In this document: positions 34,849 to 44,118 of the stretch, in pieces
Numbering within the stretch: the stretch's first letter is position 1
Layout of the letters: every line of letters starts with the position of its first letter
Origin: Parvibaculum sp963975745
GTDB lineage: Bacteria > Pseudomonadota > Alphaproteobacteria > Parvibaculales > Parvibaculaceae
Assembly (NCBI RefSeq): GCF_963975745.1
Contig: NZ_CAXBIB010000007.1
Coordinates: forward strand, 102,130-166,129
Direction of reading: 5' to 3'
DNA: 64,000 nucleotides
The notes under the pieces: generated by a model
The model's database searches: none
Told to the model about the DNA's origin: nothing
Seen by the model: the letters and a program-made list of their open reading frames with translations, nothing else
Position numbers and translations under genes: made by a program

Positions 34849-35738
34849 TGTTGGTCCTGGGACAGGGCGATCTCGAAGTGCGGCTGGCGCCGGCAAGCGG
34901 CGGCTGCATTGCACGCTTCACCGCCGCCCATCGCGGCGGCGTTCAGCAGATGCTGCGCCCGCTGCCGCCCAGCATCGCCGCACCCGGACCGCTCGACATG
35001 GCCTGCTATCCGCTGGTGCCGTTCTCGGGCCGCATCACCGAAGGCCGCTTCTGCTTTGCCGGCCGCGCCGTGCAATTGCCGCCCGACGAAATCTGCGCGC
35101 CGCACGCCATTCACGGCCGCGGCTGGCAATCGGCATGGGAGATCGTCGAGGCAGGCGCCGCCGACGCCCGTCTGCGCTTTCGCCATGACGGCGACGACAG
35201 GCGCTGGACCTGGCCCTGGAGCTTCGAGGCCGAACAGCGCTTCGCGCTGGACGAGACGGGCCTTGCGGTGACGATGCGGCTGACCAATCGCGCGCGCGAA
35301 GCGATGCCGGCAGGCCTCGGCCTCCATCCCTTTTTCGAAGGCCGCGCGACGGCACGTCTGACCGCCCATCTGCCGCAGGTCTGGGAAAGCGATGCGCGAG
35401 GCATTCCGACCGGGATGGCGCCGGCACCGGCGCAATGGTCTTTCGACCAGTCCCGCGCGATGAGGAATGTCGAGGTCGATCACTGCTTTTCAGGCAGCGA
35501 CGGACACTTGCAGGTCGCCTGGGACGACCGGCCGCTGGCGCTGCGCATCGAGGCGACCGGCGCCCCGCATGCCATTGTCTATGCGCCGCCGGGCGAGGAT
35601 TTCTTCTGCGCCGAGCCGGTCAGCCATGTGCCGGACGCGGTCAACCGGCCCGAACCGGAAAGCGTCACCGGCCTCGTCGCGCTGGCGCCGGGCGAAACGA
35701 TGGAACTGGTGTGCCGCTTCAGGGTCGCGCCGCGCTGA
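34845..35738 (+). CDS. Aldose 1-epimerase family protein
   Basis: A 297-aa galactose-mutarotase-like enzyme, expected to interconvert alpha and beta anomers of an aldose. Catalytic features are the His in CAPHAIHGRGWQS, the His in GLGLHPFFEG, and the likely catalytic Glu in FFCAEPVSHVPDAVN. ATG 34845 overlaps the gmhB stop in an ATGATG/TGA junction, so the gene is coupled to gmhB. It may act on a heptose or a core sugar, but that is inference from position. Its stop codon lies in a 12-bp palindrome shared with the convergent rhomboid gene. Confidence 0.88.
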   Translation: MMLVLGQGDLEVRLAPASGGCIARFTAAHRGGVQQMLRPLPPSIAAPGPLDMACYPLVPFSGRITEGRFCFAGRAVQLPPDEICAPHAIHGRGWQSAWEIVEAGAADARLRFRHDGDDRRWTWPWSFEAEQRFALDETGLAVTMRLTNRAREAMPAGLGLHPFFEGRATARLTAHLPQVWESDARGIPTGMAPAPAQWSFDQSRAMRNVEVDHCFSGSDGHLQVAWDDRPLALRIEATGAPHAIVYAPPGEDFFCAEPVSHVPDAVNRPEPESVTGLVALAPGETMELVCRFRVAPR

Positions 35739-35745
35739 GCTCAGC
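35734..35745. repeat. Palindrome joining two convergent stop codons
   Basis: GCTGAGCTCAGC is a perfect 12-bp palindrome. Its left half contains the TGA of the epimerase gene and its right half the TGA of the rhomboid gene on the other strand, so the coding ends are only 2 bp apart. No T-run follows, so it is not a classical terminator. Confidence 0.6.
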
Positions 35746-36478
35746 CCCAGGGTCCGCGCCGGCCGCCACGGCCGTCGAAGACGCGCGGTGCCGGCTTGTG
35801 GAAGAGCGGCACGTCGCGATGCTTGAAGAAGGGGATCAGCAATCCGCCGGCGACGAAACCGCCGACATGCGCCCAGAAGGCAACGCCCGCCTCTTCGACA
35901 TGGCTCCCCAGCCCGCTCAGCACCTGAATGACGAACCAGAGCCCGAGCACGATCAGCGCCGGCACATAGAAGGTACGCAGCAGGATCAGCGGGAACGGAA
36001 TGAAAAGCACCCGCACCCGGGCGCGCGGATAGAGCAGCAGATAGGCGCCAAGCACCCCGGAAATCGCGCCGCTGGCGCCGACCAGCGGAATGGTCGAGCC
36101 GGGAACGAGAAACGCATGCGTCAGCGCCGCCGCCACGCCGCAGACCAGATAGAAGACGATGAAGCGCACCCGCCCCATCGCCAGTTCGACATTGTCGCCG
36201 AATATCCACAGATAGAGCATGTTGCCGGCAAGATGCGCGAGACCGCCATGCATGAACATCGAGCTGACGATCGTGCCCCAGGCGGGCAACGGCGCATCCA
36301 CCATCGAGACCGAGCCGAACAGCACGCCGGGGATCAGGCCGAACTGGTAGACCGCAAGCTCGCCGGCATCCGGCGGCAGCGACAACTGCCAGAAAAAGAC
36401 CGCAACGCAGGCCGCGATCAGCGCCCAGGTGACAATGGGCGTGCCGGGTTCGGGATTGTCGTCGGAAACGGGAAACAT
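35741..36478 (-). CDS. Rhomboid-family intramembrane serine protease
   Basis: A 245-aa inner-membrane protease with six or more helices. The active-site Ser is in VGASGAISGVLGAYLLLYPR (GxSG) and the catalytic His in AFWAHVGGFVAGGLLIPFF. MFMHGGLAHLAGNMLYLWIF is the conserved helix-2 motif (HxxxHxxxN) and VELAMGRVRFIVFYLVCG follows it. All key residues are present. Substrate is unknown. It is convergent with the aldose epimerase gene and lies downstream of cox11 on the same strand (about 60 bp), so they may be co-transcribed. Confidence 0.93.
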   Translation of the reverse strand: MFPVSDDNPEPGTPIVTWALIAACVAVFFWQLSLPPDAGELAVYQFGLIPGVLFGSVSMVDAPLPAWGTIVSSMFMHGGLAHLAGNMLYLWIFGDNVELAMGRVRFIVFYLVCGVAAALTHAFLVPGSTIPLVGASGAISGVLGAYLLLYPRARVRVLFIPFPLILLRTFYVPALIVLGLWFVIQVLSGLGSHVEEAGVAFWAHVGGFVAGGLLIPFFKHRDVPLFHKPAPRVFDGRGGRRGPWG

Positions 36479-36539
36479 GCGGACTGTCCGGCTGGTGAGC
36501 GATACGCGAACACGAGCCTACAGGGTTTCGCGGCCTCGC

Positions 36540-37190
36540 CTAGCGGACATGCGGCGCGCGGATCGAGAATTCGGCCGTCTCGGCGGTCGCAAGATCCTGC
36601 TTCTGCCGTTCCGAACCTTCACGCAACGAACGCGCCGCCGCGATCGCATCCTCGTCCGACACCTGCTTGAAGAAAGTATAGGAAAGCGTGATGGTGCGGA
36701 TGCCCCTGGCGTCGACATCCTCGAGCATCTCGGGATCGACGAAGAAGACGATCGGCATCTCGGCGCTTTCGCCCGGCGCCAGCTTCTGTTCGACGAAGCA
36801 GAAGCATTCGGTCTTGTTGAAATAGTAGCCGGCCGATTCGGGCGTCACGTTGAAGGTGGCGCGCCCGACCAGCGTCTCGTCGCTGGTATTGGTGGCGTGG
36901 TAATAAACGGTGGTGGGCAACCCGACCCGGGTCTGCACCTCGCGCTGGGCGGGGCGGAAATCCCATTTCAGTCCGGGCGAGATATTGGCGTCGAAGCGCA
37001 CGGTGACCGGCGGTCCGGCCTCGTTGAGATCGGCGCGAAGCGGCCGGTTGACGCTGACGGTGCCGCCATAGCCGGTCGCGGCACAGAACATTTCGTAAAG
37101 CGTCGGCGAATAGACGACCGCCGTCGTCATGACGGCAAGAATGGCACCGGAAAGCGCCAGCGACGAAATTTTGGAGCCGGGAAGCCTCAT
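36540..37190 (-). CDS. ctaG: Cytochrome c oxidase assembly protein Cox11/CtaG
   Basis: A 216-aa copper chaperone that delivers copper to the CuB site of cytochrome c oxidase subunit I. It has one N-terminal membrane helix (residues ~10-28) and a periplasmic immunoglobulin-like domain. Signature segments are YSPTLYEMFCAATGYGGTVS, then YYFNKTECFCFVEQKLAPGE, whose CFCF pair binds copper, and EMPIVFFVDPEMLEDVDARG. The C-terminus carries a ~25-residue polar extension beyond the usual end. It is usually encoded with other cta genes; none is present here, which makes it an isolated copy. Confidence 0.95.
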   Translation of the reverse strand: MRLPGSKISSLALSGAILAVMTTAVVYSPTLYEMFCAATGYGGTVSVNRPLRADLNEAGPPVTVRFDANISPGLKWDFRPAQREVQTRVGLPTTVYYHATNTSDETLVGRATFNVTPESAGYYFNKTECFCFVEQKLAPGESAEMPIVFFVDPEMLEDVDARGIRTITLSYTFFKQVSDEDAIAAARSLREGSERQKQDLATAETAEFSIRAPHVR

Positions 37191-37348
37191 AGGAAGACAC
37201 CCTAGTTCCGGCCCGGCCAGGGGGCAAGAAGATCAGCCCCTGCCTCCTGCGCGGCAGATGGCCGCGCCGGGAGTCGACCTGCGCGCTGAGCATGGTAACA
37301 ATGGGCCGGAACCGGCCGCAAGAGCCGGTCGCAGGGCGTGCGTAACGG

Positions 37349-39433
37349 ATGGGGGGAGCGGTGTCGGGAATTCGTATTGCGTTGGGATTGGGGACCGGGG
37401 CACTGGCCCTGTCGCTGGCGGCCGGAGCGCTCGCCGAAGACCAGCCGCCGGTGCTCGACGAACTGGTCGTCACCACCACGGGATTCGGAACTCCCCGGGC
37501 AAGCCATATCGGCAACATCTCGCGCATTTCAGGCGACGAGGCCGAGTTCATCCTGCCGGTCCAGCCGGCCGAGGCGCTGAACCGCCTGCCCGGCCTCGCT
37601 ATCCAGCAGGGAAGCGGCGCCGAACATCTGACCGCCATCCGCTCGCCCGTGCTGACCGCCGGCGCCGGCGCCGGTTCCTTCCTTTACCTGGAGGATGGTG
37701 TGCCGATGCGCGCCGCGGGGTTTGCCAATGTCAATGCGCTGATGGAGGCAATGGACGAGGTCTCGGGCGGCATCGAAGTGGTGCGCGGACCGGGCAGCGC
37801 CCGCTACGGCTCCAACGCCGAACACGGCCTGATCAACTTCCTGAGCCGCCCGCCTGCGCCGGACGCCGACGCGGAACTGACGGCCTGGGGCGGGCCCTAT
37901 GGCCGCTGGAAGACAATCGGTACCGCCAGCCGGACCCTGCGCGGCGAGGACCTGACGACGCACGGCTTCCGCGCCAGTTTCTCGGCCTATAATGACGACG
38001 GCTTCCGCGCCAATTCCGGCCTCGACCAGCAGAAGGCCCGCCTACGCTACGATTTCGCAACGCCCGACACGCGCGCCGTGGCGACACTGACCGCCGTCAA
38101 TACCAATCAGGAAACAGCGGGCTTTGTCAGCGGCCCGAAAGCCTACAAGGACCCCGCGCTCTACCGGACCAACCCCAATCCGGAAGCCTATCGCGATGCG
38201 TGGGCGGTGCGCGCGGCGCTGCGCCTCGAACACGACATTTCCGAGGGCCGCATGCTCGTCCTGACGCCCTATGCGCGCAAGAACGAGATGGATTTCCTGA
38301 TGCACTTCCTGCCGGGACAGCCGATCGAGAAGAACGAGCATTGGTCGGCCGGCCTGCTGTCGAGCTATGTCGCCGATCTCGATGGCGGCCATCGCGTGAT
38401 CCTGGGCTTCGACAGCGAGTATACCGACGGCAGCCTGAACGAAACGCAGGACAATCCGACGGCCGGATTTCCGCCCAACCAGTCGCCGCAGGGGCTTCAT
38501 TACGACTATACGGTGAAGGCGCTGGTGCTGGCGCCCTATCTTCACAGCGAATGGAAACTGTCGCCGGCGACTTTGCTGACGGCAGGGCTGCGCCTCGAAT
38601 ATACGCGCTACGACTATACCAACTACGCGCCGGTCGGCGTTTTCGGGCGCTATCTCCGCATTCCGAGCCGCGTCGACGAATTCACCGACCTGACACCCAA
38701 ACTCGGCCTGCTGCACAAGTTCAATGACAGTCTCGCCGGCTATGTGAATCTCGCCCGCGGCACACGGGCACCGCAGACGACGGATCTCTATCGCCTGCAG
38801 CGGCTGCAGCTACCCGGCGCGGCAAAGTCGGAAGAGCTCGACAGTATCGAAGTCGGTGCGCGAGGCAGCTGGGCGGGCATCGCATACGAAACCAACCTCT
38901 TCTACATGAAGAAGCGGAACTATTATTTCCGCGATGCGGCAGGCTTCAACGTTTCCGACGGCAAGACCAATCATGCCGGCATCGAGGTTGAGCTTTCAGC
39001 GCCGCTCGGCGCCGGCTTCGACATCGCCGCGGCCGGCACCTGGGCCCGTCACACCTATGCCTTCGACAGCGTCACACCCACCGAAACCATTCGCGACGGT
39101 GACGATGTCGACACCGCGCCCCGCACCTTCGGCAATGTCCGGCTCGGCTACAATTTTCTCGCTGGCGCAGCCCGCGCCGAGCTCGAATGGGTCCATATGG
39201 GCGCCTACTGGATGAATGCCGGAAACACCGTCAAATATGACGGCCACGATCTCTTCAACCTGCGCATGGACTACGCGGCGACCGAGAATGTGACCCTGTT
39301 CGGCAAGCTGACCAATATCCTCGACCGCCGCTACGCCGACCGCGCCGACTACAGTGAATTCGGCGCCGGCACCGAACGCTACTTCCCCGGCGAGGACCGC
39401 GCACTGGTCCTCGGCGCATCCCTGCGTTTCTGA
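37349..39433 (+). CDS. TonB-dependent outer-membrane receptor
   Basis: A 694-aa receptor. A signal peptide (ending AGALAED) is followed by a TonB box-like region (LDELVVTTTG), a plug domain (LNRLPGLAIQQGSGAEHLTA, and VVRGPGSARYGSNAEHGLIN), and a 22-strand barrel ending LVLGASLRF. Strands are rich in Tyr, Asn and Arg. The ligand is unknown; the sequence is nearer to catecholate/cobalamin-type receptors than to ZnuD. ATG 37349 gives the full signal peptide. A GTG at 37361 is closer to the GGGGGAG run and could also be used. It diverges from cox11. Confidence 0.9.
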   Translation: MGGAVSGIRIALGLGTGALALSLAAGALAEDQPPVLDELVVTTTGFGTPRASHIGNISRISGDEAEFILPVQPAEALNRLPGLAIQQGSGAEHLTAIRSPVLTAGAGAGSFLYLEDGVPMRAAGFANVNALMEAMDEVSGGIEVVRGPGSARYGSNAEHGLINFLSRPPAPDADAELTAWGGPYGRWKTIGTASRTLRGEDLTTHGFRASFSAYNDDGFRANSGLDQQKARLRYDFATPDTRAVATLTAVNTNQETAGFVSGPKAYKDPALYRTNPNPEAYRDAWAVRAALRLEHDISEGRMLVLTPYARKNEMDFLMHFLPGQPIEKNEHWSAGLLSSYVADLDGGHRVILGFDSEYTDGSLNETQDNPTAGFPPNQSPQGLHYDYTVKALVLAPYLHSEWKLSPATLLTAGLRLEYTRYDYTNYAPVGVFGRYLRIPSRVDEFTDLTPKLGLLHKFNDSLAGYVNLARGTRAPQTTDLYRLQRLQLPGAAKSEELDSIEVGARGSWAGIAYETNLFYMKKRNYYFRDAAGFNVSDGKTNHAGIEVELSAPLGAGFDIAAAGTWARHTYAFDSVTPTETIRDGDDVDTAPRTFGNVRLGYNFLAGAARAELEWVHMGAYWMNAGNTVKYDGHDLFNLRMDYAATENVTLFGKLTNILDRRYADRADYSEFGAGTERYFPGEDRALVLGASLRF

Positions 39434-39493
39434 CGCCGCCGGCTGCGAGATGAGACGCGACCGCACGCGCCTCATGGACTAGTCTGGACATCC

Positions 39494-40954
39494 ATGCAGA
39501 CCGGATTTTCAGACCTCTGGCCGATTCTCCTGGCCGTCATCCAGTTCGGCGGCGCCATCGGCGCCGCGATCCACGCCATGCTCAACAAAAGCGACGAGCG
39601 CGCGGCCGCCGGCTGGGTCGGCTTCATCGTGCTGGTGCCTTTCGTCGGCTGGATCGTCTATCTGCTTTTCGGCATCAACCGGATACAGCGCCGTGCGCGC
39701 GAACTGCGCGGCCAGAAGAACGAGACGCTGCTGCTCTCGCCCTTGCCCCCGAGCCACGGCGGCACGTCGCTGGTCGAACAGACAAACGACGATCCGAAGC
39801 TGAAGGAGATGGAGAGCTTTGCGCGTTTCGGCCAGAAGGTTCTGGCCGAAGGTTTCGAGCCCGGCAATGCGATCAGCGTCCTGGAGAATGGCGACGAGGC
39901 CTATCCGGCGATGATTGCCGCCATCGACGGGGCCGACCGTTCGATCGCGCTGTCGACCTACATCTTCAACAACGATCCTGCCGGCCGCCGCTTTGTCGAT
40001 GCGCTGGCTGACGCATGCAAGCGCGGCGTGCGCGTGCGCGTGCTGATCGACGGCGTCGGTTCCTGGTATTCGCGCCCGTCGCTGATCCCGCTGCTCGAGG
40101 AACGCGGGATCGACTACGCACGGTTTCTGCACTCGTTCATGCCCTGGCAGATGCCCTATCTCAACATGCGCAACCATCAGAAGATCATGGTGGTGGATGG
40201 CCGTCATGGCTTTACGGGCGGCATGAACATCGCCGAAGGCAACATCGTCGCGAAGGAACCGGCAAAGCCGATCCTCGACTACCACTTTCGCGTCGAAGGC
40301 CCCGTTGTCGCGCATTTGATGCATACCTTTGCCTATGAATGGAACTTCACGACCGGCGAACTTCTCGACGGCGCCGACTGGTTTCCCGATATTGCCGAAG
40401 CCGGCGAACTGATCGCCCGGGGCCTGCCGGCGGGCCCCGACATGGGTCTCAATCCGATCCGCTGGACGCTGCTGGGCGCCCTTGCCGAAGCCCGCCGGAA
40501 CATCCGCATCGTCACGCCCTATTTCCTGCCTGACGCGACCCTGCGCACGGCCATCTCGGTTGCCGCCATGCGCGGCGTCATTGTCGACATCGTACTGCCG
40601 CGCACGAGCAACCTGCCCTTTGTCGACTGGGCAGCGACGCCGCAACTGGAATGGCTGGCCCGCGCCGGCTGCCGCATCTGGAAATCGGCAGGCCCCTTCG
40701 ACCACACCAAGATCATGACGGTCGACGGCATGTGGGCGATGATCGGCTCGGCCAACTGGGACGACCGCAGCCTTCGCCTCAATTTCGAATTCAATCTCGA
40801 ATGCTATGGCGCAAGTTTCGCCCGCACGCTGGATGCCAGCGTTGAACGCAAGATTGCGACCTCTCACCCTGTCGCGCTGCAGGATCTGGTCACCCGTCCG
40901 CTTCCATCGCGCATCCGCGACGCCTTTTTCCGCCTCGCCTCGCCCTACCTCTGA
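39494..40954 (+). CDS. cls: Cardiolipin synthase (phospholipase D superfamily)
   Basis: A 486-aa inner-membrane enzyme that makes cardiolipin from two phosphatidylglycerol molecules. Two N-terminal membrane helices (PLDNc region with AAGWVGFIVLVPFVGWIVYL) are followed by two HKD motifs: RNHQKIMVVDGRHGFTGGMN (~residue 225) and FDHTKIMTVDGMWAMIGSAN (~400). The length is normal for ClsA-type proteins. The gene lies downstream of the TonB receptor by 60 bp and upstream of a set of small envelope-protein genes. Confidence 0.92.
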   Translation: MQTGFSDLWPILLAVIQFGGAIGAAIHAMLNKSDERAAAGWVGFIVLVPFVGWIVYLLFGINRIQRRARELRGQKNETLLLSPLPPSHGGTSLVEQTNDDPKLKEMESFARFGQKVLAEGFEPGNAISVLENGDEAYPAMIAAIDGADRSIALSTYIFNNDPAGRRFVDALADACKRGVRVRVLIDGVGSWYSRPSLIPLLEERGIDYARFLHSFMPWQMPYLNMRNHQKIMVVDGRHGFTGGMNIAEGNIVAKEPAKPILDYHFRVEGPVVAHLMHTFAYEWNFTTGELLDGADWFPDIAEAGELIARGLPAGPDMGLNPIRWTLLGALAEARRNIRIVTPYFLPDATLRTAISVAAMRGVIVDIVLPRTSNLPFVDWAATPQLEWLARAGCRIWKSAGPFDHTKIMTVDGMWAMIGSANWDDRSLRLNFEFNLECYGASFARTLDASVERKIATSHPVALQDLVTRPLPSRIRDAFFRLASPYL

Positions 40955-41052
40955 ACGACCGGGCACACCCCCGACTGCCTTGTAAGTGCCGATGAGAGGA
41001 TTATGCTGGCCAGGCAACGTGAAATGCGGACGGGAACCGGAAGGCACTGCCG

Positions 41053-41304
41053 ATGAGCGACAAGAAGCAGGAAGAAAAACCGACCATCGATGCCCTGCAG
41101 GCCGAAATCGAGGCGCTGAGAAAGGCGCTGGAGGAAGCGCGCGGCGACGAAGCGTCCTTCGGCATGGAGAGTGCCGAGGCGGTCGGCGAGCGCCTGCAGG
41201 AAGGTCTCGACGATATCCAGAAGCAGATCGATGCGCACCCCGTGCCGAGTGCCCTGCTGGCCTTCGGTCTTGGCTTTCTCATCGGCCGCCTGCTGGCGCG
41301 ATAG
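41053..41304 (+). CDS. YqjD/ElaB-like membrane-anchored small protein
   Basis: An 83-aa protein: an N-terminal amphipathic, charged helical region (QAEIEALRKALEEARGDEAS) and a C-terminal membrane anchor (VPSALLAFGLGFLIGRLLAR). This matches the architecture of DUF883/YqjD proteins, which bind ribosomes or membrane partners in E. coli; the match is by architecture, not by certain homology. It is 9 bp upstream of a holin-like gene, as yqjD is near yqjE. Confidence 0.72.
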   Translation: MSDKKQEEKPTIDALQAEIEALRKALEEARGDEASFGMESAEAVGERLQEGLDDIQKQIDAHPVPSALLAFGLGFLIGRLLAR

Positions 41305-41313
41305 GAGACGGCG

Positions 41314-41814
41314 ATGATCGATCCGACCCCGCAGATCCGCAAACTCGCCGAAGCTGAACTCTTTCGCGCCGAGCTTGAAGCGCGCCGGCTTGCCCGCAAG
41401 CTCTCGCTGGTTGGCATCGCGGCCTTCATCGCGCTTTTCGCGCTGACCATGCTGGTGATCGCCGGCTTTCTTGCACTCTCCGAAATCTACGGCTATCCGC
41501 TGGGTGCACTGATCACGGGCGGTGTCCTGGCGGCCCTGGCGTTCGTTGCGCTGGTGCTGGCGGCCAAGGCGCCCGGCCGTGCCGACCGGCTGGAAATGGA
41601 ACTGGCCAACAGCGCCATTCTTCAGGCACGCAGCGAAGTGAAGCGCGACTTCGACACGATCGAGCGGACGCTCAACGAGCTGAGCCTCGGCTTGCTCGGC
41701 ATCGTCAAGGGTTCGACCGGCAGCTTGCCCTTGATAACCATCATTGTCGGTGCGCTCGCCGCGATGAGCCCGGCGCTGCGGCGCTTCCTGATGCCATTCT
41801 TGCGCAGAGAGTGA
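41314..41814 (+). CDS. Phage-holin-family (YqjE-like) membrane protein
   Basis: A 166-aa protein with two strong membrane helices (LVGIAAFIALFALTMLVIAG and LGALITGGVLAALAFVALVL) between charged helices. A third weaker segment lies near SLPLITIIVGALAAM. This is the 'phage holin family' (YqjE/Holin-X) layout. It is probably an envelope-stress-associated membrane protein and not a true holin. It is encoded directly after the YqjD-like gene, and the next gene begins at its stop codon. Confidence 0.75.
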   Translation: MIDPTPQIRKLAEAELFRAELEARRLARKLSLVGIAAFIALFALTMLVIAGFLALSEIYGYPLGALITGGVLAALAFVALVLAAKAPGRADRLEMELANSAILQARSEVKRDFDTIERTLNELSLGLLGIVKGSTGSLPLITIIVGALAAMSPALRRFLMPFLRRE

Positions 41815-41816
41815 CC

Positions 41817-42323
41817 ATGGTGGCGGCCGGCACAATACGACGGATCATTCAGGCCGCAATGGCGGCACTCCTGGTCGCGGCCTGTGCGCAGGAGCGATTG
41901 CCGCAGCCGGACGTAACGATGAAAAAACCCGAACCGCTTGTCGGCGGCGTGCCCGTCGATGATCGCAGCACGGGTCTGATCGGTCCGGCGGGCGGTGCGC
42001 TGCTCGGCATGGCGATCGGCGCCGGCAGCGGAACCGAGATTGCGGTTGCCGCCGGAGTCGCGGTCGGTTATGCGGTCGGCGGTTCGCAGGGCCCGTCGCT
42101 GACCGGCCTACCCGCCCAGGCGCAGCGCGAGGCACTGGCGAAGATGATGACGGTACCGCTGCGCGAGCCAGTGCGATGGTTCACCGCCTCCGAGCGCGCC
42201 AGCGGCAAGATTACGCCGATCCGCGAATTCACCGACGAGCGTGGCCGCCGCTGCCGCGATTTCGTCGAATGGCGCACCGTTCGCGCGATGAACGGCCACA
42301 CCAGCGGCACGGCCTGTCTCTGA
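41817..42323 (+). CDS. Lipoprotein with glycine-rich domain and RT0821-like C-terminus
   Basis: A 168-aa exported protein with a lipobox (LLVAACAQER), a glycine-rich hydrophobic hairpin region (GPAGGALLGMAIGAGSGTEI) of the kind seen in surface-antigen/17-kDa-like proteins, and a C-terminal RT0821/Lpp0805-like segment (FTASERASGKITPIREFTDE, then RGRRCRDFVEWRTV). ATG 41817 has AGAGAG upstream; a GTG at 41811 overlaps the previous stop. It completes a YqjD-holin-lipoprotein group. Confidence 0.78.
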   Translation: MVAAGTIRRIIQAAMAALLVAACAQERLPQPDVTMKKPEPLVGGVPVDDRSTGLIGPAGGALLGMAIGAGSGTEIAVAAGVAVGYAVGGSQGPSLTGLPAQAQREALAKMMTVPLREPVRWFTASERASGKITPIREFTDERGRRCRDFVEWRTVRAMNGHTSGTACL

Positions 42324-42348
42324 CAACCGGCTCCATCGAGGATTGTCC

Positions 42349-42950
42349 GTGAAGCTCTACCATTCCCCGACCTCGCCTTTCGCACGCAAGGTGCGCGTCC
42401 TGATCCGTGAAAAGGACGCGCTGGCGAAAGTGACCGAAGAACTCGCCGCCGCCATGAGCGATCCGCCGTCACTCATCGATGCCAATCCGCTCGGCAAGGT
42501 GCCGGCGCTGGCGCTGAAGGATGGCACGTCCTTTTTCGACAGCCCGGTGATCTGCGAATATCTCGATGCGGTGCTCGGCGGACCGGCGTTCTTTCCGGTG
42601 GCGGGGCCGCAGCGCTGGCAGGCCTTGCGCTTCCAGGCGCTGGCCGATGGCATCATGGACGCGGCAGTGTCGCTGGTTTTCGAGAACAACCGTCCGGAGA
42701 GCGAACGTTCGGCCATGTGGATGGGCCGCTGGCGCCGCGCCGTCGAGCGCGGCCTCGATCTGCCGAACAGGAAGTCAGCCTGCTCGACGGACCGCTCGAC
42801 ATCGGCGGCATCGCCATGGGTGCCGCCCTCGGTTACCTCGACTTTCGCCATGCCGCGATGAACTGGCCGGCGCGTGCGCCGCAACTGGCCGGCTGGTGGC
42901 GCGATCTCGCCAAACGTCCTTCCTTCGCCGAAACAGCGCCGCCGGCCTGA
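42349..42950 (+). pseudogene. Glutathione S-transferase, frameshifted
   Basis: The first part, from GTG 42349 with GAGGA upstream, encodes a GST thioredoxin domain (VKLYHSPTSPFARKVRVLIR, then FFDSPVICEYLDAVLGGP). Near 42763 the frame breaks. The +1-shifted frame resumes a typical GST C-terminal domain (EQEVSLLDGPLDIGGIAMGA, then FRHAAMNWPARAPQLAGWWR) and ends at 42950. Comparing CTGCCGAACAG with the expected CTG-GCC-GAA-CAG suggests loss of a single G. With that base restored the product would be 200 aa, the normal GST length. It may be a recent pseudogene or a base-call error. Without repair, the first frame ends at 42861 after an unrelated tail. Confidence 0.85.
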
Positions 42951-42953
42951 CGC

Positions 42954-44048
42954 CTATCGCCAGGGCTCGACCAGGATCTTGGCGTGCTTCTCGGGATTGC
43001 CGAGTTCGCTGAAGGCCTCCTTGACGCCGTCGACACCGACCTTGGCCGTCACCAGCGGCGCGCCGTCGATCTGGCCTTCGGCGAGATGATGCAGCGTCAG
43101 CGCGAATTCTTCCGGCGTGTAGCCGAGCACGAACTGGACATTGAGTTCCTTGTTGATGCCGAAGAACGGCTCGAAGCGGTCCTGCTCCATGCAGACGCCG
43201 ACCACAACGACGCGCGCGAAGCGCGGCGCGCCTTCAAAAATCTGCTGGATGATGCCCGGCACACCGACGCATTCGAAAATGACGCCCGGCCGGAGCTTCG
43301 GGCCCAGCCCAAGCAACGTCATGATGTTCTCGGGATCGTAGCCTTCCGGCGTCGCTTCCCGGGTCCAGCGCGCATAAGGCGACTCGGCCTTCGGGTCGAG
43401 CACGATGTCGGCGCCCATCTTCTCGGCGAGCTTGCGCCGCGCCGGGCTGAAATCGGCTGCGATGATCGGATGCACGCCCTTGATCTTGAGTCCGGCGATC
43501 ACTGCCAGGCCGACTGGCCCGCAACCGACGACCAGCGGAACATCGTCATTCGTCAGATTGGCCTTCTCGACCGCGTGCCAGCCGACCGCCATCGGCTCGG
43601 TCAGCGCCGCCTGCTCGGTCGGCAGCCCGTTCGGCACTTCGAGCAGCATCAGTTCGTTGAGCACCATCTGCTCGGCAAAGCCGCCCGGCTTGTTGTTCGA
43701 ATAGCCCACCGGATCGATCTTGGCCTTGTCGCCGTTCATCGTGATCGCGATCGGCATCGAGCAGACGCGCGTGCCGGCTTTCAGCTTCTTCTCGGTTCCC
43801 GGTCCGTGATCGAGAATCTCGGCGCAGAATTCATGTCCGAACACGATGTCGCGCTTGAGATCCATGGTGAAGCTCGAGCCCGAGCGCTGCGCGGCCTCGA
43901 CCATCTTGTCGGCATGGTGAAAGGCATGCAGGTCCGAGCCGCAAATGCCGCAGGCCAGCGTCTTGACCAGCACCTGGCCTGCCTCGGGTTCCGGTTCGGG
44001 AATCGTGTCGGCGACGAGATCGCCATTGCGGAAAACGGCCGCGCGCAT
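42954..44048 (-). CDS. Zinc-binding alcohol dehydrogenase-like protein (MDR family)
   Basis: A 364-aa medium-chain dehydrogenase. The GroES-like domain has the catalytic zinc motif LACGICGSDLHAFHHAD and GHEFCAEILDHGPG. The Rossmann domain has PLVVGCGPVGLAVIAGLKIK and a conserved FECVGVPG. The four-cysteine structural zinc lobe of classical ADHs is absent: the segment after CSMPIA is only a short asparagine-rich loop. The substrate is unknown; close family members are often annotated as threonine or sorbitol dehydrogenase-like. A TetR-type palindrome lies 70 bp upstream of its ATG, and no TetR gene is adjacent. Confidence 0.85.
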   Translation of the reverse strand: MRAAVFRNGDLVADTIPEPEPEAGQVLVKTLACGICGSDLHAFHHADKMVEAAQRSGSSFTMDLKRDIVFGHEFCAEILDHGPGTEKKLKAGTRVCSMPIAITMNGDKAKIDPVGYSNNKPGGFAEQMVLNELMLLEVPNGLPTEQAALTEPMAVGWHAVEKANLTNDDVPLVVGCGPVGLAVIAGLKIKGVHPIIAADFSPARRKLAEKMGADIVLDPKAESPYARWTREATPEGYDPENIMTLLGLGPKLRPGVIFECVGVPGIIQQIFEGAPRFARVVVVGVCMEQDRFEPFFGINKELNVQFVLGYTPEEFALTLHHLAEGQIDGAPLVTAKVGVDGVKEAFSELGNPEKHAKILVEPWR

Positions 44049-44118
44049 GGGTGTGCCTCCGGGCGAGAGTTTCTGTTGGCGACATGCAAGCAGGCGGCAA
44101 CCGCCGAGGCAAGCACTA

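Noticed and set aside
37191..37348. Possible cobalamin riboswitch ahead of the TonB receptor
   Set aside because: Only simple hairpins are present (GCGCGGC-AGATG-GCCGCGC at 37249 and GGCCGG-AA-CCGGCC at 37304). The conserved B12-box core was not found.
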